Shown: piece by piece, positions 18,300-28,283 of the stretch
Layout: every line of letters begins with the position of its first letter
Numbering within the stretch: the first letter of the stretch is position 1
NCBI RefSeq assembly: GCF_038396785.1
Contig: NZ_CP151087.1
Coordinates: forward strand, 1,488,001 to 1,552,000
Origin: Sphingobacterium thalpophilum
GTDB taxonomy: Bacteria; Bacteroidota; Bacteroidia; Sphingobacteriales; Sphingobacteriaceae
DNA length: 64,000 nucleotides
Reading direction: 5' to 3'
Made by a program: the position numbers and the translations under genes
Notes under the pieces: generated by a model
Seen by the model: the letters and a program-made list of their open reading frames with translations, nothing else
Databases searched by the model: none
Told to the model about the DNA's origin: nothing

Positions 18300-20648
18300 C
18301 TAAATCTTGGGTGGAATGACGCTATAAAACTTCAAGCCCTCAGCTTCAAACTTCTTATACAATACAAGTAAGACATCATTTTTAAAGGCAGAAGCATTGG
18401 CAGCAAAATTTACCCAGCCGGAAACACTCAGGTAAATCATCTCAGCACTGATGTCCTGTATACTGATTCCGCTATCTCTATCCTTGATAAAATGGTCACT
18501 ACTTTCCATAGCGTCTTTGATCCATTGTTTGGCTTGGTCCAAATCTGCTTTCCGATCGATATGGAGAACAAAACTTGTCTTGCTGTATTCTTGGGATAAG
18601 GTCCAATTGACAACCCTTCCCGACAGCAAATCACCATTTGGAATAATGACATCTGCACCATCACCTGTTTTTAAAACACTGGCGCGTATACCGATTTCCT
18701 TGACGCGCCCTTTTTTGTCGGCAAGCTCAATTTGATCACCAACGCGAAACGGCTTATCAAAAACCAAAATTATGCCCGAGACAAAATTATTGATGATATT
18801 CTGCATGCCGAGTCCGATACCAACACTCAATGCGCCAATCACGACCGTAAGTTTGTCCAAACTCATACCCAGGGCCGAGATGGCCATAAAGAAACCGATC
18901 AGAATAATGGCCAAGCGAAAGAGCGGAAATAAGGTCATCTTCTGATTATAGACCTGGCTGAGCTGACCGTCTTCACCACCAAGAACGATCAAACTAATAT
19001 TTTTCTGAAACCAATTGGCCACCAACAGCAGTAAAACCGCTACACCAAGATTTCCTAAGGTAAAAGAGATGCTGCCGATGCTGCGTACTTTTCCGAAGAA
19101 TGTTTCGCTCAATGCCAATAAACTTTCAATAAACTGTAAGTTATTTGCCAGCACAATGATCGCCAAAAGCACACAGACAATACGCAGAATTTCGGTGATG
19201 ATAGCCAAGGTGCGCTGCTCGTTGAAACGCATCCAAAAACCGGAAGTCAGCCGATCTTTTTTAAACTGATTGCGGACATCCGCCTTAATCATATCCGAAA
19301 AATACTGCAGTGTAAAAGACTGCACCAGCCCCACAGCACAGGCAATACTAAAACTACGTGAATGCTCCACATGCCCGATAATATTCAGTGTAATTGCGGT
19401 CACGTTGAGTATAGCAAAAATCACATAAATAAAATTACTGATATAACCCGGACTATCCGCATTCTTTATACGCCGTTTCGTATAACTGACCAATCCTAAA
19501 GCAATCAAATTGAAGGCAATACAAACGATACGTAAAAACAGGTCATCGCTTACGATCATATTGACAAATACATCCAGGATATAGAATACAATAAGGATAA
19601 TGGCAATTTTACGCTGCATTCCACTCATGCGATGCCTGAGCAAAAACATGAAGATTAACATGATGACCAATTGGGAAGCCTGCAAAATGAAACTTGGTGT
19701 AAAGAAGTTTACAAAAGGCAACAGTGTCAGGAGAAAAATAATGGTTTTCCCAACGATCGCATCAATCGCAAGTTTATGTTCAGGATCATTTTGCCGAAGG
19801 ATATAAGACACCCGTACAATCCAGTAGCAATACCCCAATCCCAGTACAATCAACAGGATACGGCTCGCCCAATCTGTCCGATTCACATATTTGTCTATCG
19901 ACTTATTGTTACTGTAATTACTCCGGATATTATTTAAGATCACATCTTTAGAGATGGCTGCCGTATTGGCTTTCCATATCGAACTTTTAGCGGTCACGGA
20001 ATCGGCTTTTTTGTTTCCGCTTTTCATTTCGTGAACGGTTTCGATCCGAATCAGATGACGTTGATTTTTAGCTATAAGTTCATCAATCGTCCGATTGATC
20101 GCCTCCAGCGAATCTTGTTTTGCAGCTAGTTTAAGCTGCGCATTGTCGAGATATTGATACGCTCTACTGTGATTATTGGCACTGATATCATAGCGGTTGA
20201 TCAGCGTTTTGATCTGATCTGCTGTCACATTGAGGCTATTGGAATAATTGCTGATACTGCCTTTAATAGACTTCAGCTGGCTGATTTCTTCATGGATACT
20301 ATTTTTTATTAAAGCAATACTATCTTTAGCCGATCCAGCATTCGTTGTCAAGTAGCCATTGGATTTTTCATTCAGCTGCGCGATAAGCTCGGCCATGGAA
20401 GCCGTACGAATATTGGATAAAAAGTTTAGATTTACTTTGCGCAGATCATTTCGTAGCTCATTCCGCAGTGAGTCATTTCCAACCCGTGTCGAATCCACAT
20501 TCGACCGTCTACTTAGGCTGCTATGGTTCGCCGTGCGATCGCCTATCTGATTCTTCCGAACCTGAACGGAGTCCTGTGCAAATCCGTGCAGCTGAAAAGC
20601 CAAGAGACTTAAGACAAAAATAAAATGCTTGACAATGCCCAATTTCAT
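18300..20648 (-). CDS. Large MscS-family mechanosensitive channel
   Basis: This 782-residue protein has a Sec signal peptide (MKLGIVKHFIFVLSLLAFQLHGFAQ), a periplasmic coiled-coil region to about residue 250 and then about eleven helices. It ends with the MscS core: pore helix VVIGALSVGIGLGMQNIINNF and beta domain with RVGDQIELADKKGRVKEIGIRAS and VIIPNGDLL. This architecture is that of MscK/MscM-type channels that relieve osmotic pressure. I start at 20648, at the signal peptide, rather than at an upstream in-frame codon (20729). It follows the radical SAM gene by 115 bp. Confidence 0.9.
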   Translation of the reverse strand: MKLGIVKHFIFVLSLLAFQLHGFAQDSVQVRKNQIGDRTANHSSLSRRSNVDSTRVGNDSLRNELRNDLRKVNLNFLSNIRTASMAELIAQLNEKSNGYLTTNAGSAKDSIALIKNSIHEEISQLKSIKGSISNYSNSLNVTADQIKTLINRYDISANNHSRAYQYLDNAQLKLAAKQDSLEAINRTIDELIAKNQRHLIRIETVHEMKSGNKKADSVTAKSSIWKANTAAISKDVILNNIRSNYSNNKSIDKYVNRTDWASRILLIVLGLGYCYWIVRVSYILRQNDPEHKLAIDAIVGKTIIFLLTLLPFVNFFTPSFILQASQLVIMLIFMFLLRHRMSGMQRKIAIILIVFYILDVFVNMIVSDDLFLRIVCIAFNLIALGLVSYTKRRIKNADSPGYISNFIYVIFAILNVTAITLNIIGHVEHSRSFSIACAVGLVQSFTLQYFSDMIKADVRNQFKKDRLTSGFWMRFNEQRTLAIITEILRIVCVLLAIIVLANNLQFIESLLALSETFFGKVRSIGSISFTLGNLGVAVLLLLVANWFQKNISLIVLGGEDGQLSQVYNQKMTLFPLFRLAIILIGFFMAISALGMSLDKLTVVIGALSVGIGLGMQNIINNFVSGIILVFDKPFRVGDQIELADKKGRVKEIGIRASVLKTGDGADVIIPNGDLLSGRVVNWTLSQEYSKTSFVLHIDRKADLDQAKQWIKDAMESSDHFIKDRDSGISIQDISAEMIYLSVSGWVNFAANASAFKNDVLLVLYKKFEAEGLKFYSVIPPKI

Positions 20649-20763
20649 ACTTCTAATTTTGTTGATTTTCTTTCCTGGCAATAGGTAGTCAAATGCCATG
20701 GAAACTACAAATTGCAAAGAAAGGACCAAAGGTTTTTCTCCGACAAAAATAACTTATCTCCTG

Positions 20764-22167
20764 TTAAAATCGAATAGCATCGGAGAGTTTTAGTTCTTCC
20801 AGCCGTTTTATTTTATCATCACGATAAAATAAATTCATCGTCTCAAAAGGAATCAACTTCAAGTCTTTATTGACGATGTGGACACAAGATTTCTTAACAG
20901 CACGAACATCAAAATCGTAGGCATCCATAAAATTCATAATGATAATGCGGAAAAGATTGTCGTAATCAAGATCAGGTGCGCACACTTCTGGCAAACAGCA
21001 AAGTAACTGGTTTACTTTTGGCTTTACCTTATCCACCGAAATTCCGGTACTAAATATATCCAGCAATTGCATCTGAACACCTTTGTCCTGTTCATAGACA
21101 ATGGTATTGCGCGATTGGTTATTTAATAAAATAGCCGGATCAATATGCCGGGTCAAGGGTATCCGCTCATCGCCTATCTTCAGGATATAACCCATCGCCA
21201 ACGCATCAGGATTACAAGGAACAGGAATAATATCATGTGGATCCAATAGGGAATATTGATTCAGAATTTCCTGACGCACCTCGGTCAGTGTCATTTTATG
21301 CTGCTGTGCATCGGTCGCATTTCGCCCGGCAATTTCCACCGGTTGAAAAGTTACCCCGCGTACACATCGCTGTTGTAAAGCGTACTCCAAGATTTTACCA
21401 ATTTCATCATCATTGGTTCCCTTTTCTAAGACCACAACCAATGTTGTACTCAGATTGAGCGCATTTAATTTGTCAATGGCCTTTTTTCGGACATCCGTGA
21501 GATCTTTGCCCCGAAACTTTTCGAGCACGGATGGGCGAAAAGAATCAAACTGGAGATAGATTTCAAATTCAGGCGCATAGGTGGCGAGTTGCTCAGCAAA
21601 ACCAGGATCATTGGCAATTCGGATACCATTCGTATTGAGCATGAGATGCTTAATAGGTTTTGTCTTCGCAATGTCTAAAATCTTAAAAAAATCAGGGTGT
21701 ATGGTTGGCTCTCCACCGCTGATCTGAACCACATCTGGTTCACCCTCACTTTCGACGATTTTGTCAAACATCTGTTCAATCTCTTCCAGCGAGCGATGTC
21801 GTCCGTAGTGGGGCGACGACATGGCGTAACAAGTTGGGCAGGTCAAATTACAACGGTCGGTCACCTCAACAATGGACAAGCAGCTATGCTGCTCGTGATC
21901 TACACATAAACCGCAATCGTATGGGCAGCCATAATGTACTTCGTTGTCAAATTTCAACGGTGTTTCGGAGGCTTTATTATAATTCCGAATGTTCTTATAA
22001 TAGTCAACATCCGTCGCAATCAGCGTTTTGAAAAAACCATGATCGGGACAGTTTTTGGTCATAAATACCTGTTCATCCTCGATAATAATCTTGGCACCCA
22101 CACGCGAAAGGCATGTTGGACATAGGCTAATGGTATAATCGTAGTACGTATAGTTTTTTACTGGCAT
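20764..22167 (-). CDS. Radical SAM protein of the Tes/MJ0619-like kind
   Basis: This 467-residue radical SAM enzyme has the cluster motif C106-x3-C110-x2-C113 (DRCNLTCPTCYA) and the SAM-binding QISGGEPTIHPD. Before it lie additional Cys: CPTC (16, 19), C40, then CPYDCGLC and C96 (81, 85, 88, 96), able to bind metals or further clusters. This CPxxC...CPxHG...GCPYDCGLC layout and the C-terminal PFxTMNLFYRD element are, by recall, shared with MJ0619/Tes, the archaeal family that couples lipid tails or methylates pterins. The substrate here is unknown. It sits 11 bp after a small membrane protein gene and an Lgt-like gene, which points to a lipid-related substrate (inference). Confidence 0.8.
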   Translation of the reverse strand: MPVKNYTYYDYTISLCPTCLSRVGAKIIIEDEQVFMTKNCPDHGFFKTLIATDVDYYKNIRNYNKASETPLKFDNEVHYGCPYDCGLCVDHEQHSCLSIVEVTDRCNLTCPTCYAMSSPHYGRHRSLEEIEQMFDKIVESEGEPDVVQISGGEPTIHPDFFKILDIAKTKPIKHLMLNTNGIRIANDPGFAEQLATYAPEFEIYLQFDSFRPSVLEKFRGKDLTDVRKKAIDKLNALNLSTTLVVVLEKGTNDDEIGKILEYALQQRCVRGVTFQPVEIAGRNATDAQQHKMTLTEVRQEILNQYSLLDPHDIIPVPCNPDALAMGYILKIGDERIPLTRHIDPAILLNNQSRNTIVYEQDKGVQMQLLDIFSTGISVDKVKPKVNQLLCCLPEVCAPDLDYDNLFRIIIMNFMDAYDFDVRAVKKSCVHIVNKDLKLIPFETMNLFYRDDKIKRLEELKLSDAIRF

Positions 22168-22178
22168 CGTTCTGATTT

Positions 22179-22418
22179 CTAGTTCATAAAGGTAAGTCCG
22201 CAGGCAAGCCCTCCTGCCAGCATTGCTCCAATTCCGCCCAACAATACTTTAAGCCAGGGATTGACATTAAACTTCGACTCCTTATTACCTGCTTTAATAA
22301 TCGAGCCGATAATAATAACCAAAAGTGCAATGCCAATCACAATAGCACCTATAGTAAGAAGAAAAAGTCCCAACATCGCGGTACTTTCCGATCCAAATGA
22401 TCCTTCAAGCAAATACAT
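22179..22418 (-). CDS. Small two-helix membrane protein
   Basis: This 79-residue protein has two hydrophobic helices (about 16-42 and 58-78) joined by a short charged linker KAGNKESKFNVNP. The second helix is Gly/Ala-rich. I do not recognise a family. It is wedged between the Lgt-like gene (5 bp) and the radical SAM gene (11 bp), so all three are surely cotranscribed. A helper or subunit role for one of its neighbours is plausible but unproven. Confidence 0.75.
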   Translation of the reverse strand: MYLLEGSFGSESTAMLGLFLLTIGAIVIGIALLVIIIGSIIKAGNKESKFNVNPWLKVLLGGIGAMLAGGLACGLTFMN

Positions 22419-22423
22419 GATTC

Positions 22424-23182
22424 CTATTTTTTGATTAAACGTTCATTTTTTAATAAATAAATATAATAAATTATCACCACGATGCAGGTAATTTGTATGG
22501 TACTTAGCCGCAAAAGTATAATTGCCCGTGGCTTAATAAAGTCCAAAAGGAAACGAAAACTAAAATAACTAAGCATAAAAAGCTGAAACAACACACCATT
22601 TCGATAATTGTATCGTCGTTTAAAAAGTTGGAGCGTTACAAATAAAAGCAGCAAAAATGCGATTTCATACAGCGCAACTGGATGCCGTTTGTAGGCATCG
22701 CCCAAGTACATCCCCAATGGAGAGGTAGTGGGTAAACCGTAGGTCTGCTCGAATACACCCGTGTAAAAACATCCTATCCTGCCAATGACAATTGCGGTAA
22801 TTAAAGGAAAGACCATCCGATCCCCGGTACTTTCTTTTTTACCCATGATCTTTTTCATCCCTTCTACAGCAACCAAACCTCCTGCCAAACCACCGATTAT
22901 CGTATTATTCACCCAGATGTAGGTCCATTTATGTGTCGCATTGAGCAACTCAGCCGGACGCTCGAGGGACCCGATAATATGCGAGCCGATTAAAGCGCCT
23001 AAGCCGGCAGCAATAACAATAAGAAGTGAATTGGTATGCCCTAAACTTTCCTCATCCTTCCACTTGAGCAGTTGGTAATAACGCATCCCTATAAACATCC
23101 CCAACCCTTCCATAAAAGGATGTAAGAGAAATGTTTTTCCAAACAAATCTATCGTAACCGGAAATTCAATTAGCACAAGCAT
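22424..23182 (-). CDS. Lgt-like membrane protein with altered active site
   Basis: This 252-residue protein has about seven helices and matches the prolipoprotein diacylglyceryl transferase fold: GGLAGG, GRIGCF, HPVALYE and FRFLLDF fall where Lgt has HGGL.GG, GRIGNF, HPsQLYE and FRFlvEF. The catalytic His of the HGG motif is Ile, the Asn of GRIGN is Cys, and the Glu after FRF is Asp. It is therefore probably not the housekeeping Lgt. ATG at 23182 is used; a TTG two codons earlier is possible. It heads the operon with the small membrane protein and the radical SAM gene. Confidence 0.75.
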   Translation of the reverse strand: MLVLIEFPVTIDLFGKTFLLHPFMEGLGMFIGMRYYQLLKWKDEESLGHTNSLLIVIAAGLGALIGSHIIGSLERPAELLNATHKWTYIWVNNTIIGGLAGGLVAVEGMKKIMGKKESTGDRMVFPLITAIVIGRIGCFYTGVFEQTYGLPTTSPLGMYLGDAYKRHPVALYEIAFLLLLFVTLQLFKRRYNYRNGVLFQLFMLSYFSFRFLLDFIKPRAIILLRLSTIQITCIVVIIYYIYLLKNERLIKK

Positions 23183-23260
23183 AAACAAGTATACGAAAGA
23201 CGATCAACAAAATGATAAACAAAATTGCTCACCAAGCAGACAGGACGCCAGCATTTAAAA

Positions 23261-23294
23261 ACAAAAAAAGCCAGTCCGAGAAATGGACTGGCTT
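23261..23294 (-). terminator. Terminator of lysA
   Basis: Arms AAGCCAGTCC (23268-23277) and GGACTGGCTT (23285-23294), then a T7 run on the minus strand. Confidence 0.85.
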
Positions 23295-23319
23295 AAGAAT
23301 AATTATTTTACGACAGCTA

Positions 23320-24480
23320 TTAAAGCTGATTGCTATACACAAACCGTATTTCCTCACGGAGGTTATAACGCGAAGCCATCACTTCGCCATAGGCGCCTGC
23401 AGAACGAATGGCAATTAAGTCGCCACGTTTTGAGACCGGAAGTGGCACTTCCTTACCAAAACAATCTGAAGATTCACAGATAGGTCCAACCACATCATAG
23501 TTAATGGATTCTACAGTGTCCACCGCACTGATATTCTCAATTTTATGATAGGCCTGATACAAGGCCGGGCGCATTAATTCAGTCATTCCGGCATCCAATA
23601 CCAAGAAATTCTTCTTGACACCATTTTTGACATACAAGACACGGCTTACCAAGCTTCCGCATTGCGCAACCAAAGCCCGTCCCAATTCAAAGTGCACTTC
23701 TTGCTGTGCTGTACGCTCCAGGAAGCGGTCGAAAATATCAAAATAGGCTTCAAAATCGGGAATTGTATTTCCATCCGGATTTTTATAATCTATCCCCAAT
23801 CCGCCACCGACATTCAATACACGGATTTGTGTACCGCGTTCTTCAAACCAGTTTTTCCATTCATTGACTTTCACACACAGGCTTTTGAATACGGTCATAT
23901 CCGTAATCTGTGAACCGACGTGAAAATGAAGACCTACCAATTCAATAGACTCACATTTTTTAAGCACGGCTGCACATTTTTCCAAATCGGCATTGGGCAC
24001 ACCAAATTTGTTTTCATCAAGCCCTGTTGTAATATAATGATGGGTATGTGCATCCACGTTTGGATTGATCCGTAAAGCTACATTCGCTTTTACACCTTTC
24101 TTTGAGGCAAGCTCATTGATGACCTCAAGCTCCTGAATGGATTCAACATTAAACGCGAAGATATTTTGATCGAGCGCGTAATTGATTTCCTTATCGGATT
24201 TACCAACTCCTGCAAAAGTAACTTTTTTGGAATCAAAGCCACATTCAATGGCTTTCTTCACCTCATTGCCGCTCACACAATCCGCACCAAAGCCGACCGC
24301 TTGAATCGCCTTCAATAACTCGTCATTAAAATTGGCCTTTAATGCATAATGAACATGAAATCCCCGTTTGTGCGAAGCAGCATGCGCAGCCTCCAGGGTC
24401 TTGTTTAACACATGCAGATCATAATAATAAAACGGCGTTTCTTTCTCTGCAAACTTCGCCGCGATACCTGTATTTATCAT
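23320..24480 (-). CDS. lysA: Diaminopimelate decarboxylase
   Basis: This 386-residue PLP enzyme catalyses the last step of lysine synthesis. HYALKAN (near residue 46) carries the PLP lysine, HFHVGSQI and GGGLGIDY bind the phosphate, and CESSDCFG (about residue 335) has the active-site Cys from the other subunit. The fold-III barrel and C-terminal beta domain are the usual size. It begins 15 bp after lysC, so the two form an operon. Confidence 0.95.
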   Translation of the reverse strand: MINTGIAAKFAEKETPFYYYDLHVLNKTLEAAHAASHKRGFHVHYALKANFNDELLKAIQAVGFGADCVSGNEVKKAIECGFDSKKVTFAGVGKSDKEINYALDQNIFAFNVESIQELEVINELASKKGVKANVALRINPNVDAHTHHYITTGLDENKFGVPNADLEKCAAVLKKCESIELVGLHFHVGSQITDMTVFKSLCVKVNEWKNWFEERGTQIRVLNVGGGLGIDYKNPDGNTIPDFEAYFDIFDRFLERTAQQEVHFELGRALVAQCGSLVSRVLYVKNGVKKNFLVLDAGMTELMRPALYQAYHKIENISAVDTVESINYDVVGPICESSDCFGKEVPLPVSKRGDLIAIRSAGAYGEVMASRYNLREEIRFVYSNQL

Positions 24481-24495
24481 ATAAAAACCTAATTC

Positions 24496-25809
24496 TTAAA
24501 ATAAACGATTGTGCAATGAACGTAATGCTTCAGTTTTATGATCTGAATTCAATAGAATAGAGACGTTAAAGTCTGAACCACCATACGAAATCATACGAAC
24601 TGGAAGGTGTTTTACAGCATCAAGTACGCGAGCGGCATAGCCATGGCTATTCAAACCAAAATCCCCTACAACGCATACAATGGTCTGATCACCATCCACT
24701 GTTACTGAACCAAAATCTTCCACTTCTTTGATAATATCCGCCAAATTTGTGGTATCATCAATCGTCAAAGACACCGCCACTTCCGAAGTTGTGATCATAT
24801 CGATTGGTGTTTTATAACGCTCGAATATTTCAAAGACACGGCGCAGGAAACCGTAGGCAAGTAGCATTCTCGACGAATGGATATGAATTGCTGTGATACC
24901 GTCTTTCGCTGCTATAGCACGAATACAACCTTTCTGCGCACCGTCTTTACTGATCAATGTCCCTTTTGCATTGGGTTCCATCGTATTCAACAACCGAACT
25001 GGAACGTTATATTTTTGCGCTGGGAACACCGATTGTGGATGTAAGATTTTAGCACCAAAATAAGCCAGCTCCGCAGCTTCATCAAAGCTTAGATGTGCAA
25101 TCGGTGTGGTTCCTTTGACAACACGGGGATCATTGTTGTGCATCCCGTCGATGTCAGTCCAGATCTGAACTTCCTCGACACGGATTGCTGCCCCGATCAA
25201 GGAAGCCGTATAATCTGAACCTCCACGGCGCAAATTATCAATTTCACCAAAAGAATTACGGCAAATAAAACCTTGCGTGATAAATAGGGTATTTTCTGGA
25301 CTCTGGGCCAAAATATGGCTTAGCTTTTCGCCAATGTAATCAACCATAGGCTCATTGTCTTCATCAATTTTCATAAAGTCCAGGGCTGGCAACAGCACGG
25401 ATTTTACGCCAATTTCATTCAGGTAAAAATGCCATAAAGCGGTAGACATCAATTCGCCTTGTGCTAAAATAACTTTCTCCTCGATCGGTGTAAACAATTC
25501 GTTGGCCAAGGTAGAAATCAGGTTAAAATGGTAATCGATCAATTCTTTACCATTTTTATATCCCTGTTCAGTACTGAAAAGTTCTTTAATAAGGTCTTCG
25601 TACTTATCCTTATGCTTCTTGACCAACTCTTTAGCTTCGTCCTTCTTACCTGCTGTGTAAGCTTGACCGATTTCAACCAAAGCATTTGTCGTTCCAGCAA
25701 CTGCGGACAACACGACGATCTGACGTTCAGCAGGGTTTACAATATCCAACAACCCTTTGATACGTGCTGCACTCCCCACGGAAGTACCACCAAATTTTAA
25801 AACTTTCAT
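24496..25809 (-). CDS. lysC: Aspartate kinase, monofunctional
   Basis: This 437-residue enzyme phosphorylates aspartate, the first step toward lysine, methionine and threonine. The kinase domain opens with KFGGTSVG and includes RGGSDYTASLIGAA and TDIDGMHNNDPRVV. The C-terminal ~140 residues form two ACT-type domains for feedback control (for example SVTVDGDQTIVCVVGDFG). No homoserine dehydrogenase domain is fused. Position upstream of lysA suggests lysine-directed use. Confidence 0.94.
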   Translation of the reverse strand: MKVLKFGGTSVGSAARIKGLLDIVNPAERQIVVLSAVAGTTNALVEIGQAYTAGKKDEAKELVKKHKDKYEDLIKELFSTEQGYKNGKELIDYHFNLISTLANELFTPIEEKVILAQGELMSTALWHFYLNEIGVKSVLLPALDFMKIDEDNEPMVDYIGEKLSHILAQSPENTLFITQGFICRNSFGEIDNLRRGGSDYTASLIGAAIRVEEVQIWTDIDGMHNNDPRVVKGTTPIAHLSFDEAAELAYFGAKILHPQSVFPAQKYNVPVRLLNTMEPNAKGTLISKDGAQKGCIRAIAAKDGITAIHIHSSRMLLAYGFLRRVFEIFERYKTPIDMITTSEVAVSLTIDDTTNLADIIKEVEDFGSVTVDGDQTIVCVVGDFGLNSHGYAARVLDAVKHLPVRMISYGGSDFNVSILLNSDHKTEALRSLHNRLF

Positions 25810-25869
25810 ACTGAAGTTACAATTATTAAATTTCTGTGTGCCAATATAGGCAATTCATGAATTTATATT

Positions 25870-25911
25870 AAAAAAAATGCGGCACAAAATCATGAAAGTT
25901 TTGTGCCGCAT
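25870..25911 (-). terminator. Terminator of serA
   Basis: Arms ATGCGGCACAAAA (25877-25889) and TTTTGTGCCGCAT (25899-25911) with a T8 run on the minus strand, 24 bp past the serA stop. Confidence 0.88.
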
Positions 25912-25934
25912 ATCTGATATGTTACGCGGAAGAA

Positions 25935-26882
25935 TTACTTCTTCAAGTTTTCGATCAGTAGACCGGCCAATTCTTCGCCGATTCTTTCTTGAGCTTCATT
26001 AGTTGCCGCTCCAATATGTGGCGTCAATGAAATTTTCGGATGTTTCAAAATCTCCTCACGTGGACTAGGTTCGTTGTCGAATACATCTAAACCAGCAAAT
26101 GCTACCTTGCCCGAATCCAATGCTTTCACCAATTCCAACTCATCAATAACGCCACCTCTAGAAGCATTGACTAAGCCTACACCATCTTTCAATAATGGGA
26201 ACTCTGCAGCTCCAATCGCTGGTTTATCCAAAAATGGAACGTGTAAAGAGATAAAATCTGAAACTTTCAATAGCTCGTCCATCTCCACTTGTTGAATAGG
26301 CACGTCAACCTGGATACCACCTGAAAGTGTTATGGTCAACGCTTTTGGTCCTTCGAACAAATCCGTATAAACCACATCCATCCCTAGACCAATGGCGATT
26401 TTGGCAACTTCACGACCGATACGGCCAAATCCAACGATACCGATCGTCTTACCACGAAGCTCCGTACCGGCACCATAAGCTTTTTTAAGGGCGCCAAATT
26501 TTGTGTTGCCCTCAACTGGCATTTTTCTGTTGGCATCGTATAAGAAGCGGACACCATTCAATAGGTGAGCAAACACCAGCTCAGCAACGGATAGCGAAGA
26601 TGCCGCCGGGGTATTGACAACAGCGATGCCTTTTGAACGGGCATATTCTACGTCAATATTATCCATGCCTACTCCACCACGGCCGATAACTTTCAAATTA
26701 GGGCAGCCATCAATCAGGGCCTGACGCACTTTAGTTGCGCTACGTACCGTGATTGCGTCATAAGCAAGAAGCTTTTCTGGAAGCTCTTCTTGTGGAATAT
26801 GCGTTGTATCTACACTATGACCGGCATCTTCCAGCATTTTTTTTCCTAGTGGATCGATACCGTCATTCGCTAATATTTTCAT
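25935..26882 (-). CDS. serA: D-3-phosphoglycerate dehydrogenase, short form
   Basis: This 315-residue NAD-dependent dehydrogenase begins serine synthesis. The nucleotide-binding GFGRIGREVA (about residue 151), the catalytic Arg in NASRGG, a Glu near DNEPSP and the His in LTPHIGAAT are in place. The C-terminal ACT domain of long SerA proteins is missing, so serine feedback through ACT is not expected. serC lies 144 bp upstream in the same direction. Confidence 0.93.
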   Translation of the reverse strand: MKILANDGIDPLGKKMLEDAGHSVDTTHIPQEELPEKLLAYDAITVRSATKVRQALIDGCPNLKVIGRGGVGMDNIDVEYARSKGIAVVNTPAASSLSVAELVFAHLLNGVRFLYDANRKMPVEGNTKFGALKKAYGAGTELRGKTIGIVGFGRIGREVAKIAIGLGMDVVYTDLFEGPKALTITLSGGIQVDVPIQQVEMDELLKVSDFISLHVPFLDKPAIGAAEFPLLKDGVGLVNASRGGVIDELELVKALDSGKVAFAGLDVFDNEPSPREEILKHPKISLTPHIGAATNEAQERIGEELAGLLIENLKK

Positions 26883-27026
26883 CTTTATAATTCGTTTTTA
26901 AAGGTAGCAGTACCATTCAACTCATTGGAAGATCCAATCCCGCGAATACGATACGACCTTTATAATTCGTAATCTAACTAATTATTTATTCGTCAACTGT
27001 TAAATTTCAGCAACATGCATGCAGCC

Positions 27027-28097
27027 TTAGGCTGTATGCGTGTCCTCAAATTCTTTCATGGCATCAATCAACGCATTTACGCTGCTCAATGGTAAAGCAT
27101 TGTAGATTGAAGCTCTAAATCCACCGACAGAACGGTGACCTTTGATGCCAATCAAATTACGTTCTTTCGCCAAAGCCAAAAATTCAGCTTCCAACTCTGG
27201 TGTATCCATCACAAAAGTAACATTCATGCGCGAACGGTCTTCTACAGCAGCAGTACCTTTGAATAATGGGTTGCGATCGATTTCATCGTATAAAGCACGT
27301 GCTTTGATGATATTCTCTTGTTCCAATACCGAAACACCGCCTTTTGCTTTTAACCAACGAAGGTTTAACATCGAAACAAAAATCGAATATACCGGTGGTG
27401 TATTGTACATTGAACCACCGTTGATATGCAATTGATAATCCAACATCGATGGAAGAATACGTCCTGATTTACCTAAGATATCATCTTTAACAATCACGAG
27501 TGTAACACCTGCAGGCCCCATATTTTTTTGAGCACCAGCATAAATCAAATCATAGTCAGCAACGTTGATCTCACGTGAAAAAATATCAGAAGACATGTCA
27601 ACAACCACTGGTAATGCGGTTTCGGGTTTATCAAAAACCTCCGTACCGTAAATGGTATTGTTGGCTGTATAATGAAAATATGCCGCATCTGTTGGGATGG
27701 CATATCCCTTAGGGATATAGGAATAATTTTTATCAATCGACGAAGCTACAACATCTACTGTACCGAATTTTTTAGCTTCTTTTAATGCTTTTGTAGCCCA
27801 TACACCCGTATCCAAATAAGCAGCCTTACCGCCTTCAGGTAAAAGATTCAACGGCGCCATTGCAAATTGCAAACTTGCCCCTCCTTGAAGGAAAAGAATC
27901 GAATATCCCTGAGGTACTGCCAATAACTCGCGTACTAATTGTGTGGCTTCATCTATCACTGCTTCAAACTCTTTGGAACGGTGAGAGATCTCTAAAATTG
28001 ATAAACCGGTGTTGTTAAAATCAATTACAGCTTCTGAGGCTTGTTGAAATACTTCCTTTGGCAGAATACATGGACCTGCTCCAAAATTATGTTTCAT
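27027..28097 (-). CDS. serC: Phosphoserine aminotransferase
   Basis: This 356-residue class V PLP aminotransferase converts 3-phosphohydroxypyruvate to phosphoserine. The N-terminus [13 protein letters not shown] and the PLP lysine in [12 protein letters not shown] are diagnostic. Together with serA downstream it makes the serine branch. It is driven by a consensus promoter at 28162-28192. Confidence 0.95.
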   Translation of the reverse strand: MKHNFGAGPCILPKEVFQQASEAVIDFNNTGLSILEISHRSKEFEAVIDEATQLVRELLAVPQGYSILFLQGGASLQFAMAPLNLLPEGGKAAYLDTGVWATKALKEAKKFGTVDVVASSIDKNYSYIPKGYAIPTDAAYFHYTANNTIYGTEVFDKPETALPVVVDMSSDIFSREINVADYDLIYAGAQKNMGPAGVTLVIVKDDILGKSGRILPSMLDYQLHINGGSMYNTPPVYSIFVSMLNLRWLKAKGGVSVLEQENIIKARALYDEIDRNPLFKGTAAVEDRSRMNVTFVMDTPELEAEFLALAKERNLIGIKGHRSVGGFRASIYNALPLSSVNALIDAMKEFEDTHTA

Positions 28098-28161
28098 TGA
28101 TGTTATAGTTTGTTTGATTGCTATTTTTTAACCCTAGGTAAGCAATCCGTTGTTTAAAAAC

Positions 28162-28192
28162 CAAAGGTAAAATAAAATTATATATTTTTCAA
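28162..28192 (-). promoter_or_regulatory. Promoter of serC-serA
   Basis: Minus-strand TTG (28192-28190), 20 bases, TACCTTTG (28169-28162). The leader to the serC ATG is about 58 bases. Confidence 0.75.
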
Positions 28193-28283
28193 CTAATCTG
28201 TTTTTTTATTGAAAATTTATAAAATTCTAAATGATTTCAATAAAAAGATCGCACAACAAACAGCTAATTCAATGCAAAAAACA

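Noticed and set aside
22424..23182. Annotation of this gene as the housekeeping Lgt
   Set aside because: Key Lgt residues (His of HGG, Asn of GRIGN) are replaced, so that label would overstate the function.
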